Shown here piece by piece: positions 1 to 7,322 of a DNA stretch of 11,071 nucleotides. Within the stretch, counting starts at the first letter, position 1. Every line of letters begins with the position of its first letter. The stretch comes from Competibacteraceae bacterium UBA2792 (GTDB lineage: Bacteria; Pseudomonadota; Gammaproteobacteria; Competibacterales; Competibacteraceae), in contig DEHU01000211.1 of the NCBI GenBank assembly GCA_002352125.1, positions 14,465 through 25,535 on the forward strand, in the 5' to 3' direction. The notes under the pieces are model-generated. The model had not been told where the DNA came from. It searched no databases and saw nothing but the letters and a program-made list of their open reading frames with translations. Position numbers and translations under genes: made by a program.

Positions 1-614
1 TGCTCGCGCTCGCGGATCAGCGCCGCGCCGGTGAGGATGATGGCCAGCAGGGTGATGTTGTTGATCAGTTGCATCACCGCCAGAAACCAGCTCGATTTCA
101 GGTTGGGATTGAACCATGCCCGGACGACGAGATTGACCGCCAATTGCGACTCGCCTTCCCGGCCCTGGGCGAACGCTAGGATTTCCTGGGCGATGATGTT
201 TTGCAGATAGCTGGCGCCCATGCCCGCCTGACTCATGGCGGTAGCATCCACGTTGATCTGGATGGCAGGTTGCCGGCCCGCACGCACATCGGCCTGGAAG
301 TTGGGCGGCACGTCGATCACGAAGGTATAGCGTCCCGCGTCCATGGCAGAGTCGAGATCCGACACCGCCAATTGGGCGGGAGGCTGGAAGTAAGGCTGGA
401 GCAGCGCATCCTGGATCCGCTGGGACAGCGGGGAGCGGTCCTCATCGATGATGGCGACGGCGGCGTTGGCCACTTCCGTGGACGCGCCGGTGGCGACGGA
501 ATAAATGGCGACAGTGAAGACGTAGACGATCAGCAACACCATCACCAGATCGGCGCGCAAGCTCAGCAGTTCCTTGATGCCCAGCCGGTAGATATTCGCC
601 AGGGACTTGCTCAT
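1..614 (-). CDS. yhhJ: YhhJ-like ABC-2 permease, N-terminal part
   Basis: This is an inner-membrane ABC-2 type permease whose C-terminal half lies beyond the left edge; 204 full codons are present, against about 375 residues for E. coli YhhJ. I translated it by hand: it starts MSKSLANIYRLGIKELLSLR, has a first membrane helix at about residues 22-43, then a long periplasmic domain (about 45-172, including AAVAIIDEDRSPLSQRIQDA), and a second helix at about 176-200 ending in the charged loop LIREREH at the edge. This layout is typical of the ABC2_membrane_3 family. The start lies one base past the RbbA stop, with an AGGA about nine bases upstream inside the rbbA end, so the two are probably translationally coupled. 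It has no ATPase domain of its own and presumably pairs with the membrane half of the RbbA-like protein. The family is secure; the YhhJ name rests on gene order and similarity from memory. Confidence 0.85.
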   Translation of the reverse strand, partial: MSKSLANIYRLGIKELLSLRADLVMVLLIVYVFTVAIYSVATGASTEVANAAVAIIDEDRSPLSQRIQDALLQPYFQPPAQLAVSDLDSAMDAGRYTFVIDVPPNFQADVRAGRQPAIQINVDATAMSQAGMGASYLQNIIAQEILAFAQGREGESQLAVNLVVRAWFNPNLKSSWFLAVMQLINNITLLAIILTGAALIRERE

Positions 615-615
615 G

Positions 616-3366
616 TCAGCGTTCCTGAGTCTGGAGCAATGCCAGGCTCAAGCCGATAAACACCGCGAAAAAGGCCGCTAGCGCCAGATAATTACCGGCC
701 AGATCCGCGAACCCCAACGCCTTGGCGAAGGCGCCGACGCTGATCTGCTGAAAATAAACGCTGGGGAATCCGTAGCCTATCGCCTTGGCGCTACCCACCA
801 GCGAGGCCACCGGCTTGAGCAAGCCGGAGAAGTTGACCGCCGGGATGGTCACGATGACCCCGGCGGCGAACAGGGCGGCCACCTGCGTCCGCACGAAGGT
901 GGAAATCAGCAGGCCAAACCCCGTAGTTGCCATGACGTACAGCAGGGCGCCCGCCGCCAGTGCCGGGAAGCTGCCCTTGACCGGAACGCGAAACAGCACG
1001 AGCGCCAGCGCCAGCAGGCTGAGGAAATTGATGAAGGCGATGGCGATATAGGGAAGCTGCTTGCCGAGTAGAAATTCCAGCCGGGTCACCGGCGTGGCGT
1101 AGAGGTTGGTGATCGAACCCAGTTCCTTCTCCCGCACCACGCCGACCGCCGTTAGCATGGCCGGGATCAATACCAGCAACAGCATGATGACGCCGGGCAC
1201 CATAGCGAACACGCTCTTGAAGTCCTGATTGTAACGAAACCGGGTTTCGAGGTCGGCGGGTAGCGAGTTCGTGTCCTGGGCACCGGCGCGCGCGGCCAAT
1301 TCGGTCAGATAGTCCAGATGGATGCCTTCGACGTAGCCACGGCTGGTCTCGGCCCGGAAGGGCATGGCTCCGTCCAGCCAGACGCCCACCTCCGGGCGAG
1401 CGCCGCGCTTCAGGTCTTTACCGAACGCTGGCGGCACGACAACCGCCACCCGCAATTCTCCATCGCGCAGGCGCTGTTCCAGCCCGGCTGGATCGCGCGC
1501 TGGCGGCCGCTCCTCGAAATAGCGGGAGCCCTGGAAGTTTTCCAGATAGGTCCGGCTTTCCGGGGTTTGGTCGCGGTCCAGCACGGCATACGGCAATTTC
1601 TCGACATCGAACGAGATGCCGTAGCCGAACACGATCATCAGCAAGACTGGCCCGAACAGCGCGAAAGCCAGCCGAATGGGATCGCGGCGAATCTCCATCG
1701 CCTCCCGGCGCGCGTAAGCCCACAACCGGCCAAGATCGAACGACCGGCGATTCGATGGGGGGATTTGGGGGGCGGGAGTGGGTGCGGGCGGTGCCGATGC
1801 CGGCGCGGGCGGTGCCGACGCCAGCGGGCGCGTGGCGGCTTCTTCCAGATAGGCGATGAAGGTCTCTTCCAGGCTTGCGGTGCCCCGCGCACAAGCCAGA
1901 TCGGCGGGCGCGCCCTGCGCCAGCACCCGCCCGGCGTGCATCAGCGAAATGCGGTCGCAGCGTGCCGCCTCGTTCATGAAATGGGTGGAGATGAAGATGG
2001 TGACGCCCCGGTTGCGGGACAGATCGACCAGCAATTCCCAGAATCCATCGCGGGCCACCGGATCCACGCCCGAGGTCGGTTCGTCCAGAATCAGCATTTC
2101 CGGATCGTGGATCACCGCCACCGCCAGCGACAATCGCTGGCGGATGCCCAGCGGCAAATCGTCGGCGAGTTGATCCATGACCTGGTTCAGATCGAACCGC
2201 TCGCCCAGCTCGCTCAGCCGGGCTGGGATAGTGGCCGGCGGTATGTGGAACAACTGGGCGTGCAGCAGCAGGTTTCGCCGCACCGTCAGTTCACCGTAGA
2301 GCGAAAATGCTTGGGACATGTAGCCCACTCGCTGGCGAGTGGCGAGGTCGCCGGCGTCCACGGCCCGACCGAACAGGCGGGCCTCGCCCGCCGAGGCGGG
2401 CAGCAATCCCGTGAGCATCTTCATGGTGGTGGTCTTGCCGCAGCCGTTGGAGCCCAAAAAGCCGAAGATTTCGCCCTGTTCGATGCGAAAACTCACCCGG
2501 TCCACAGCGGTGAAGTCGCCAAAGCGGCGGGTCAGTCCCTCGGCCTCGATGGCGGGCGGCCCTGCTCGGCGCTGGCGCGGCGGAATGACCAGCGCGCGAT
2601 GGCCCTGGCGTTTGATCGCGGGCAACAGGGCGATAAAGGCTTGTTCCAGGTCGGCCGCTCCCGTCCTGGCCTTGAGTTCGGCGGGACTGCCCACCGCCAG
2701 CACCCGACCCGCGTCCATCGCTACCAGCTCATCGAAGCGTTCGGCCTCTTCCATGTAGGCGGTGGCGACCAGCACGCTCATGCCGGGCCGGCGGCCGCGA
2801 ATCAGGTCGATGAGTTCCCAGAACTGGCGCCGGGACAGCGGGTCCACCCCGGTGGTGGGCTCGTCCAGAATCAGCAGATCGGGGTCGTGGATCAGCGAAC
2901 AGCACAGGCCCAGCTTCTGTTTCATACCGCCGGACAGTTTGCCCGCCGGCCGGTCGGGGAACGGGGCCAGCCCGGTCGCATCGAGCAACTCCTCGATGCG
3001 CCAGGCCCGCTCACGCCGGGACTGACTGAACAGCCGGCCGAAGAAATCCACGTTTTCGAACACCGACAAGGTGGAATAGAGATTCTTCCCTAATCCTTGC
3101 GGCATGTAGGCGATCCGCGGGCAAACGGCGGTACGGTGATGGGGATCGGCCATGTCGCCGTCCAGCACCGCCACCGCGCCGGCCTGAATCCGCCGGACGC
3201 CGGCAATCAACGCCAGCACGCTGGACTTGCCCACCCCGTCGGGACCGATGAAGCCCACCATGCGGCCGGCGGGAAGATCCAGGTTGACCGCGTCCACCGC
3301 CAAAGTCGCGCCATAGCGATGAGTGACGCCGGCCAGCCGCGCGACCGCGCCGGACGGGCCGGTCAT
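616..3366 (-). CDS. rbbA: RbbA-like fused ABC transporter (two ATPase domains plus ABC-2 permease)
   Basis: The 916-residue protein matches E. coli RbbA in length (about 911) and architecture. NBD1 spans about residues 8-250: Walker [10 protein letters not shown] at 41-49, Q-loop Q90, signature LSGGM at 144-148, Walker B LLILDEP at 164-170, D-loop GVD. NBD2 spans about 272-505: Walker [10 protein letters not shown] at 305-313, Q-loop Q352, Walker B MLILDEP at 424-430, H-loop H462. An Ala/Pro-rich linker (about 517-540) leads to an ABC-2 membrane domain with helices at about 563-584, 718-743, 772-792, 802-825, 829-850 and 892-912. NBD1 has Ala203 where the H-loop His is expected, and the NBD2 signature is degenerate (LPLGI, 404-408). 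Its start overlaps the adaptor stop as ATGA. E. coli RbbA has been reported as a ribosome-associated ATPase; the adaptor and permease neighbours argue equally for an exporter. Substrate unknown. Confidence 0.92.
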   Translation of the reverse strand: MTGPSGAVARLAGVTHRYGATLAVDAVNLDLPAGRMVGFIGPDGVGKSSVLALIAGVRRIQAGAVAVLDGDMADPHHRTAVCPRIAYMPQGLGKNLYSTLSVFENVDFFGRLFSQSRRERAWRIEELLDATGLAPFPDRPAGKLSGGMKQKLGLCCSLIHDPDLLILDEPTTGVDPLSRRQFWELIDLIRGRRPGMSVLVATAYMEEAERFDELVAMDAGRVLAVGSPAELKARTGAADLEQAFIALLPAIKRQGHRALVIPPRQRRAGPPAIEAEGLTRRFGDFTAVDRVSFRIEQGEIFGFLGSNGCGKTTTMKMLTGLLPASAGEARLFGRAVDAGDLATRQRVGYMSQAFSLYGELTVRRNLLLHAQLFHIPPATIPARLSELGERFDLNQVMDQLADDLPLGIRQRLSLAVAVIHDPEMLILDEPTSGVDPVARDGFWELLVDLSRNRGVTIFISTHFMNEAARCDRISLMHAGRVLAQGAPADLACARGTASLEETFIAYLEEAATRPLASAPPAPASAPPAPTPAPQIPPSNRRSFDLGRLWAYARREAMEIRRDPIRLAFALFGPVLLMIVFGYGISFDVEKLPYAVLDRDQTPESRTYLENFQGSRYFEERPPARDPAGLEQRLRDGELRVAVVVPPAFGKDLKRGARPEVGVWLDGAMPFRAETSRGYVEGIHLDYLTELAARAGAQDTNSLPADLETRFRYNQDFKSVFAMVPGVIMLLLVLIPAMLTAVGVVREKELGSITNLYATPVTRLEFLLGKQLPYIAIAFINFLSLLALALVLFRVPVKGSFPALAAGALLYVMATTGFGLLISTFVRTQVAALFAAGVIVTIPAVNFSGLLKPVASLVGSAKAIGYGFPSVYFQQISVGAFAKALGFADLAGNYLALAAFFAVFIGLSLALLQTQER
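1747..1818 (-). other. Ala/Pro-rich interdomain linker of the RbbA-like protein
   Basis: Residues about 517-540 of the RbbA-like protein are almost all Ala, Pro and Ser and include the tandem motif ASAPPAP twice. The segment joins the second ATPase domain to the first cytoplasmic stretch of the membrane domain. The underlying DNA is a short imperfect repeat of GC-rich codons. It most likely acts as a flexible or extended spacer, and its length probably varies between relatives. Confidence 0.7.
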
Positions 3367-4346
3367 GGCGACAGGTTCACCTGGAGTGACGCCGGCCAGG
3401 GCGCGTTCGAATCCAGCCGGACGTAAGCGACGCCCGGCAAGCCGGTTTTGACTCGCGATAAATGCTGGCGCAGCAAATCGGGGTCGATCCGCGCCTTGAT
3501 TCGGAACATCAGCTTTTCCCGCTCGGTCCGGGTTTCTACCGCCTTGGGGGTAAACTGAGCTTTAGCGGCCACGAACGAGACCTGGGCGGGAATCACCAGA
3601 TTCGGGGCGGCATCCAGCACGATTCGGGTCTCCGCCCCAAGCGCCACCCGGCCCGCTACCGTTTCGGGTAGAAACAGGGTCATGTAGACATCGGTCGGAT
3701 CGAGCAGGGTCAGCACCTTGCCGCCGGCCGCTAGCACCTCGCCGGGCTCGGCCAGGCGATACTGGACGCGGCCGAGACGTGGCGCCTTGAGCGTCCCATC
3801 GGCGATCTCGGTTCGCAATCCATCGGTGGCGGCGATGGCCGCCTGAATTGCCGACTCCGCCTCGATCAATTGGGCTTTGGCTGCTACCACGGCGGCTGCG
3901 GCCGTTTCCTGCTTGGTGCGTTTGAGATCGGCTTCCTGCTTGGAAACGAAGCCCTTGGTTGTCAGTTCCAGCGCGCGGTCGAGATCCTTTTCGGTGAACG
4001 ACAGCTCGCTTTGCCGTTGGGAAACCAGGGCGGCGACGCTGGCCCGGGCGTCTTGCGCCTGCTTGGCCTGGGCCTCGGCCTGGCGCAGTTGCGCCTCCAG
4101 AGTCGCCGTATCCATCCGTGCCACCACCTGATCGGCACTGACCAGATCACCCTCGTTGGCCAGCACTTCCTTGACGCGTCCAGCCCACTTGGTCGCAATG
4201 TCGAGCTCGGTGGCTTCGATGCGGCCGTTTCCGGACGCGATCCCGACCAGCGGCGCGGGTTGCTCAAACCGCAACCAAACAAGGGCGCCACTAGCGATCA
4301 TGACGGTCAGCAGCATTCCGGTTTTCAGCTCTCTTCCCAGCTTCAT
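3363..4346 (-). CDS. yhiI: HlyD-family membrane fusion protein (YhiI-like)
   Basis: This 327-residue periplasmic adaptor has an N-terminal membrane anchor at about residues 9-25 ([17 protein letters not shown]), with no lipobox Cys. The biotinyl-lipoyl-like half motif follows ([20 protein letters not shown], 39-58, and [15 protein letters not shown], 65-79), then an alpha-helical coiled-coil hairpin at about 80-180 rich in Ala, Gln, Glu and Lys. The second lipoyl half is at about 186-215 ([20 protein letters not shown]), and beta-barrel sequence runs to the end. It would link the inner-membrane pump to an outer-membrane channel. E. coli YhiI is slightly longer (about 355). It is the first gene of the yhiI-rbbA-yhhJ operon; the start has an AGGAG nine bases upstream, and its stop overlaps the rbbA start as ATGA. 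No outer-membrane TolC-like gene is visible here, so a partner must be encoded elsewhere. Confidence 0.9.
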   Translation of the reverse strand: MKLGRELKTGMLLTVMIASGALVWLRFEQPAPLVGIASGNGRIEATELDIATKWAGRVKEVLANEGDLVSADQVVARMDTATLEAQLRQAEAQAKQAQDARASVAALVSQRQSELSFTEKDLDRALELTTKGFVSKQEADLKRTKQETAAAAVVAAKAQLIEAESAIQAAIAATDGLRTEIADGTLKAPRLGRVQYRLAEPGEVLAAGGKVLTLLDPTDVYMTLFLPETVAGRVALGAETRIVLDAAPNLVIPAQVSFVAAKAQFTPKAVETRTEREKLMFRIKARIDPDLLRQHLSRVKTGLPGVAYVRLDSNAPWPASLQVNLSP

Positions 4347-4355
4347 TGGTTCATG

Positions 4356-4360
4356 CTCCT
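4356..4360 (-). promoter_or_regulatory. Ribosome binding site of the adaptor gene
   Basis: On the minus strand AGGAG lies nine bases before the ATG at 4346 and supports that start. A second ATG at 4352-4354, just downstream of this site, opens only a three-codon frame (Met-Asn-Gln-stop) whose stop overlaps the real ATG. Confidence 0.6.
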
Positions 4361-4385
4361 AATTGCATCACTTCGACCTCGCGGG

Positions 4386-4400
4386 GAATACGGAGAATAC
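4386..4400. repeat. Short direct repeat upstream of the export operon
   Basis: GAATAC occurs twice with a three-base spacer (period nine). It lies in the presumed promoter area of the adaptor gene. A role as an operator is possible but unsupported; six-base repeats also arise by chance. Confidence 0.3.
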
Positions 4401-4450
4401 AGTGAAACCTAGGCTTGCCCCATGCCAAATCGGTCATCGCCACGCCCTCG

Positions 4451-4567
4451 CTATTTCTCTTTCGCAAGCTCCTCGCCCGAATTCCCGGCGCTGAACCGTT
4501 CGTCGATGACTCGGCCAATGTGGCCAGCCGGCGGTATGCGTTTGAGCGGATGCTCGTCGAAAATCAT
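4451..4567 (-). CDS. Possible small hypothetical protein (38 residues)
   Basis: A short minus-strand frame begins with ATG at 4567 and ends at TAG 4451-4453. It reads MIFDEHPLKRIPPAGHIGRV followed by 18 further residues ending EELAKEK. The composition (mixed charged and hydrophobic, codons like the neighbours) looks more protein-like than the other frames here, but there is no Shine-Dalgarno sequence. The frame is open for only 12 codons upstream (to TAG at 4604-4606) with no alternative ATG, and I do not recognise the sequence. It could be a genuine small protein, a remnant of a longer gene, or chance. Confidence 0.22.
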   Translation of the reverse strand: MIFDEHPLKRIPPAGHIGRVIDERFSAGNSGEELAKEK

Positions 4568-4662
4568 GGCAAGGCGGGGTCGAGCGGGATCGGCAACGCC
4601 TCGCTAAATCCGTAGGGTGCGGCCATCTGGCGGTTGCCCCAAGCTGCGCGGGCGCGCGCCGC

Positions 4663-5586
4663 TCAATGCGCTGCGGCGGCCGGCCGCGCGCCCTGGCCCC
4701 CTCGCAATTCCTCGATCAAGGCATCTTTCTCGGCCCAAATCTGGCCGATCCAGTTTTGAATCGCCGTCCGGAACGCGGGGTCGTTGCGGTAATCGCCGCC
4801 GAGTAGTTCGATGGGGATCGGCAGCGACCGAAACCGCACGATGACCCGGCGGATGCGGCCCATGAACAGATCCAAGAAGGTCGAATAACCGTCCGGGTAG
4901 ACCAGGGTCACGTCCAGCAGGGTACGCATCCGGTCGGGCAAGGCTTCCAGCACGAACGCCAGCCCGCCGGCCTTGGGGCGCAGCAGATGGCGGTAGGGCG
5001 ACTGCTGGCGGGCGTGCTTCTCGGGCCGAAAGCGGGTGCCTTCCAGAAAGTTGAGGATCGAGATCGGCGTGTTGTGGAAGCGTTCGCAGCGCCGGCGGGT
5101 CGTTTCCCAATCCTCGTCGCGCGCCTCGGGGTGTCGGGCGAGATAAGTCGCCGCATGGCGCTTCATGAAGGGAAAATCCAAAGCCCACCAGGCGCCCCCC
5201 AGTACGGGAACCCAAATCAACTGTTGCTTGATAAAGAATTTCAGAAACGGGATGCGGCGGTTGAAGACTCGTTGCAGCACCACGATATCTACCCAGGACT
5301 GGTGATTGGCGCTCACCAGATACCAATCGTCCTGACGCAATCCCTCCGGCCCCTGCACGTTCCATTCGATGCGCTGGGTCAAGCGCATGATGGCGTTGTT
5401 GCCTTCGATCCAAGCTTCGGCGATTCGAACCAGCAAGCGAGCGTGGAACGTGCGCCAGCCTGGCCGAGAAATAGCCAGCTTGAGCAGGAGTACCAGATAG
5501 AGAGGGATACACCAGAACACCGTGTTCAAGATGAACAGCGCAAACGCCAACGCGCCGCGGACCGGTGCGGGCAAGAACGCGAGCAT
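4663..5586 (-). CDS. yihG: YihG-like 1-acylglycerol-3-phosphate acyltransferase (PlsC family)
   Basis: This 307-residue membrane enzyme should transfer an acyl group to a lysophospholipid, such as lysophosphatidic acid, in the inner membrane. Hydrophobic helices occupy about residues 8-40. The catalytic HX4D motif is NHQSWVD (His95, Asp100), and the acceptor-binding motif is FLEGTRF (180-186). Further family sequence includes FFIKQQLIWVPVLGGAWWALDFPFMKR (117-143), HPEARDEDWETTRRRCERF (152-170) and DVTLVYPDG (225-233). The stretches around WYLVSANHQSWVDIVVL and ALDFPFMKR closely resemble E. coli YihG as I remember it, more than PlsC itself. The start is supported by a strong GAGGAG six bases upstream. 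It sits 13 bases after the NUDIX gene and is probably co-transcribed with it. E. coli YihG contributes to fatty-acid composition of phospholipids; the exact acyl preference here is unknown. The C-terminal tail is Ala/Arg-rich. Confidence 0.9.
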   Translation of the reverse strand: MLAFLPAPVRGALAFALFILNTVFWCIPLYLVLLLKLAISRPGWRTFHARLLVRIAEAWIEGNNAIMRLTQRIEWNVQGPEGLRQDDWYLVSANHQSWVDIVVLQRVFNRRIPFLKFFIKQQLIWVPVLGGAWWALDFPFMKRHAATYLARHPEARDEDWETTRRRCERFHNTPISILNFLEGTRFRPEKHARQQSPYRHLLRPKAGGLAFVLEALPDRMRTLLDVTLVYPDGYSTFLDLFMGRIRRVIVRFRSLPIPIELLGGDYRNDPAFRTAIQNWIGQIWAEKDALIEELRGGQGARPAAAAH

Positions 5587-5592
5587 CGGACG

Positions 5593-5598
5593 CTCCTC
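5593..5598 (-). promoter_or_regulatory. Ribosome binding site of the acyltransferase gene
   Basis: GAGGAG on the minus strand lies six bases before the ATG at 5586 and directly after the NUDIX stop codon. It fixes the start and indicates that the second gene is translated from the shared message. Confidence 0.75.
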
Positions 5599-5599
5599 G

Positions 5600-6139
5600 T
5601 CAAGCGTTGCGGCGGCTGGCCAGCCAGTCGCGCACGGCTGGGCCGGTGCCGATGGTCCACGGCTTCAGGCGTTCGACCGGCACGCGCTTGATGTCGGCCA
5701 GCTCCGCGCCGAGGATGATGTTGCCCCGGGCCGGGACGTGATAGGCCAGAATCAACTGGTTCATCTCGAAAAAGGCGTAGTTGCCGACGAAATGCGCGGT
5801 GGGGGCATTCAGGCTCAATTCTTCTTGCACTTCGCGCAAGATCGCCTGATCTGGCGTTTCGCCGGCTTCCAGAAAGCCGGTGATCAAACCGTACATTTTC
5901 TCCGGCCAGCTCTTGTTGCGGGCCAGGATCACCGCACCGTCCACTTCGACGATGGCGGCAACCACCGGAATGGGGTTGTTCCAGAAAACGTAAGCGCAGT
6001 GGTCGGCGGCGCAACGGCGTCGGATTTTGCCGTCGATCTCGGCATCCTGCAGTGGGTTGCCGCACTGGGGGCAGTAATTCGCCTGCATCTGGTGCGTCCG
6101 GTCGCGTTGGAAGGGTTGGTCTTGGCCGGATAAAGTCAT
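5600..6139 (-). CDS. NUDIX hydrolase with N-terminal zinc ribbon
   Basis: This 179-residue cytoplasmic enzyme should cleave a nucleoside diphosphate linked to another group, using Mg or Mn. A zinc ribbon comes first: CPQCG (Cys23, Cys26) and CAADHC (Cys43, Cys48). The NUDIX box follows at 88-110: G88, E94, then REVQEELSL (102-110), with Ser109 where the consensus has Gly. The nearby YGLITGFLEAGETP is characteristic of NudC-like proteins. It is much shorter than E. coli NudC (about 257) and lacks the SQPWPF motif of NAD(H) pyrophosphatases downstream of the box, so I do not assign NADH or RNA decapping activity. The ATG at 6139 is preceded by only a weak GACGG; Met18, just before the zinc ribbon, is an alternative start (6088-6090) that would give 162 residues. 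It leads the operon with the acyltransferase and is divergent from argF. Confidence 0.88.
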   Translation of the reverse strand: MTLSGQDQPFQRDRTHQMQANYCPQCGNPLQDAEIDGKIRRRCAADHCAYVFWNNPIPVVAAIVEVDGAVILARNKSWPEKMYGLITGFLEAGETPDQAILREVQEELSLNAPTAHFVGNYAFFEMNQLILAYHVPARGNIILGAELADIKRVPVERLKPWTIGTGPAVRDWLASRRNA

Positions 6140-6169
6140 CCGTCGTATGTATCCGCGAAAAAGCTAATC

Positions 6170-6175
6170 TATAAT
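6170..6175 (+). promoter_or_regulatory. Possible -10 box in the argF leader
   Basis: A perfect TATAAT sits in the divergent region, 144 bases before the argF start. I find no good -35 hexamer at the usual 16-18 base spacing, so it may be chance in this AT-rich stretch. If used, transcription would begin just before the hairpin at 6186. Confidence 0.3.
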
Positions 6176-6185
6176 ATTTTCGACT

Positions 6186-6216
6186 ACGGCAGCTATCATC
6201 GCTGCCGTTTTGTTTT
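6186..6216 (+). terminator. Intrinsic-terminator-like hairpin upstream of argF
   Basis: An eight-base-pair perfect stem (ACGGCAGC, 6186-6193, with GCTGCCGT, 6201-6208) encloses a seven-base loop TATCATC and runs into TTTTGTTTT (6208-6216). This is a classic Rho-independent terminator on the plus strand; read on the minus strand it has no T-tract. No plus-strand gene ends here, so it either attenuates argF leader transcription, ends a short RNA, or stops stray readthrough. No ArgR box or leader peptide that I trust is present. Confidence 0.55.
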
Positions 6217-6222
6217 CGGGGA

Positions 6223-6254
6223 GTTTGCGGTCGATGCACTGTCGAGACGCAAAC
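6223..6254 (+). other. Stem-loop in the argF leader
   Basis: GTTTGCG (6223-6229) pairs with CGCAAAC (6248-6254). Inside, TCGA (6231-6234) pairs with TCGA (6242-6245) around a seven-base loop TGCACTG, with small bulges between the two helices. No T-tract follows, so it is not itself a terminator. It lies seven bases after the hairpin with T-tract and 64 bases before the argF start. It could be a structured leader element or, as DNA, a protein-binding palindrome. Confidence 0.4.
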
Positions 6255-6318
6255 CGGCATGGCGACTACCGACCGGATTATCCTCGATCCGGGTATTTTT
6301 AACGAATCGTACTGACTG

Positions 6319-7233
6319 ATGAAAACGCGCCATTTTCTTAGCTTGTTCGACTTGGCGCCCGCCGAATTGAAGCGGGTTCTACGGCGTGCCGCCGAACTCA
6401 AGGCCCTGCACCGGCGGGGCGAGCGCTACACGCCCTTGCTCCAGAAAGTGCTGGGTATGGTCTTCGAGAAAGCCTCGACTCGTACCCGGATTTCCTTTGA
6501 GGCCGGAATGGCGCAATTGGGCGGCAGTTCCATTTTTCTGTCGCCGCGCGATACCCAGCTCGGCCGCGGAGAGCCTATCGAGGATACGGCCCGGGTGTTG
6601 TCCAGCATGGTGGATATCGTGATGATCCGCACTTTCGAGCATAGCAAGGTCGAGCGTTTTGCGGCTTGTTCGAAAGTGCCGGTCATCAACGGCCTGACCG
6701 ATTTCAACCATCCTTGTCAACTGTTGGCCGACATGCAAACCTTTATCGAACATCGCGGCGACATTCGGGGGCGAACCGTAGCCTGGATCGGCGACGGCAA
6801 CAACATGTGCAACAGCTATCTTGCGGCAGCCTGCCAATTCGATTTTCAGTTGCGTATCGCCGTCCCGCCTGGGTACGAACCGGACACATCGCTGCTGAAG
6901 CAGGCCACCGACCGAACGGTTTTGCTGCGCGATCCGTTGGCTGCTGCCAGAAACGCAGATTTGATCGCCACCGACGTTTGGGCCAGCATGGGCAAGGAAG
7001 AGGAGCAACAGCAGCGAATGCGGGATTTCGCCGCCTACCAGGTCGACATCCAGGTCATGGCTCAAGCCAAACCAGACGCCATTTTCCTTCATTGTTTGCC
7101 GGCGCATCGGGGCGAGGAAGTCAGCGCCGAAGTGATCGACGGCCCGCAAAGCCGGGTCTGGGACGAGGCCGAAAATCGCCTGCACGCGCAAAAGGCGCTG
7201 ATGGAGTTTTTGTTGCTGGGCGAGGCGAGCTGA
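6319..7233 (+). CDS. argF: Ornithine carbamoyltransferase
   Basis: The enzyme makes citrulline from ornithine and carbamoyl phosphate in arginine synthesis, in the cytoplasm, normally as a trimer. At 304 residues it has the usual length of the anabolic enzyme. All key motifs are visible: carbamoyl-phosphate site STRTR (53-57); HPCQ (131-134); the ornithine-side loop DVWASMG (219-225), with SMG as in ornithine rather than aspartate carbamoyltransferases; and [11 protein letters not shown] (258-268), whose Cys259 is the conserved active-site residue. The start [12 protein letters not shown] fits the family, although there is no clear Shine-Dalgarno sequence before the ATG. It stands alone on the plus strand, divergent from the NUDIX gene and 290 bases from rsxA, so it is probably its own transcription unit, with the structured leader upstream. 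A catabolic ArcB role is less likely because no arc genes are next to it. Confidence 0.97.
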   Translation: MKTRHFLSLFDLAPAELKRVLRRAAELKALHRRGERYTPLLQKVLGMVFEKASTRTRISFEAGMAQLGGSSIFLSPRDTQLGRGEPIEDTARVLSSMVDIVMIRTFEHSKVERFAACSKVPVINGLTDFNHPCQLLADMQTFIEHRGDIRGRTVAWIGDGNNMCNSYLAAACQFDFQLRIAVPPGYEPDTSLLKQATDRTVLLRDPLAAARNADLIATDVWASMGKEEEQQQRMRDFAAYQVDIQVMAQAKPDAIFLHCLPAHRGEEVSAEVIDGPQSRVWDEAENRLHAQKALMEFLLLGEAS

Positions 7234-7260
7234 AGCTCGATAGTAACGGCTTCTCCCCGC

Positions 7261-7294
7261 GAGCCGGTGGCCGCCCATCGAAAGCGGCGGGCTC
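7261..7294 (+). terminator. GC-rich stem-loop after argF, possible terminator
   Basis: GAGCC (7261-7265) pairs with GGCTC (7290-7294), and GCCGC (7270-7274) with GCGGC (7284-7288), around a nine-base loop. It begins 28 bases after the argF stop. There is no T-tract, so it is not a standard intrinsic terminator; it may instead protect the argF message 3' end or assist Rho-dependent ending. Confidence 0.3.
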
Positions 7295-7305
7295 CGATTC
7301 GCCGA

Positions 7306-7322
7306 TATAATGTCAAATTATA
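7306..7322. repeat. AT-rich perfect palindrome upstream of rsxA
   Basis: TATAATGTCAAATTATA is a perfect inverted repeat with six-base arms and a five-base spacer, in otherwise GC-rich DNA. The left arm is itself a consensus -10 hexamer, but no matching -35 is seen upstream. It could be an operator overlapping a promoter for the rsx operon. The palindrome is certain; the role is a guess. Confidence 0.45.

Larger units (their letters stand above)
4347..4662. other. Gap between the export operon and the acyltransferase gene
   Basis: These 316 bases must contain the end of the acyltransferase transcript and the promoter of the yhiI-rbbA-yhhJ operon, both read on the minus strand. I see no convincing sigma-70 promoter. 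A direct repeat GAATAC-gga-GAATAC lies at 4386-4400, 40-54 bases before the adaptor start. A long-looped inverted repeat pairs 4592-4600 with 4629-4638, without a T-tract. One doubtful small minus-strand ORF (4451-4567) is listed separately. The plus-strand reading frames here show no recognisable protein. Confidence 0.5.

Noticed and set aside
1318..3093. Long plus-strand open frame of 591 residues
   Set aside because: It is antisense to the RbbA-like gene, has His/Gln/Arg-rich composition typical of a shadow frame in GC-rich DNA, and resembles no family.
4604..5512. Minus-strand open frame of 302 residues
   Set aside because: It is an out-of-frame reading of the acyltransferase gene, whose own frame carries all the catalytic motifs.
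6147..6167. Six-codon leader peptide MYPRKS before the argF hairpin
   Set aside because: It contains only one Arg codon, has no ribosome binding site and lies upstream of the only visible -10 box.
6294..6308. Possible ArgR (ARG) box before argF
   Set aside because: The AT-rich stretch matches the palindromic consensus too poorly to support.
5526..6401. Minus-strand open frame of 291 residues across the NUDIX gene and argF start
   Set aside because: Arg/Ser/Pro-rich shadow of the NUDIX frame; it would also run through the divergent promoter region.
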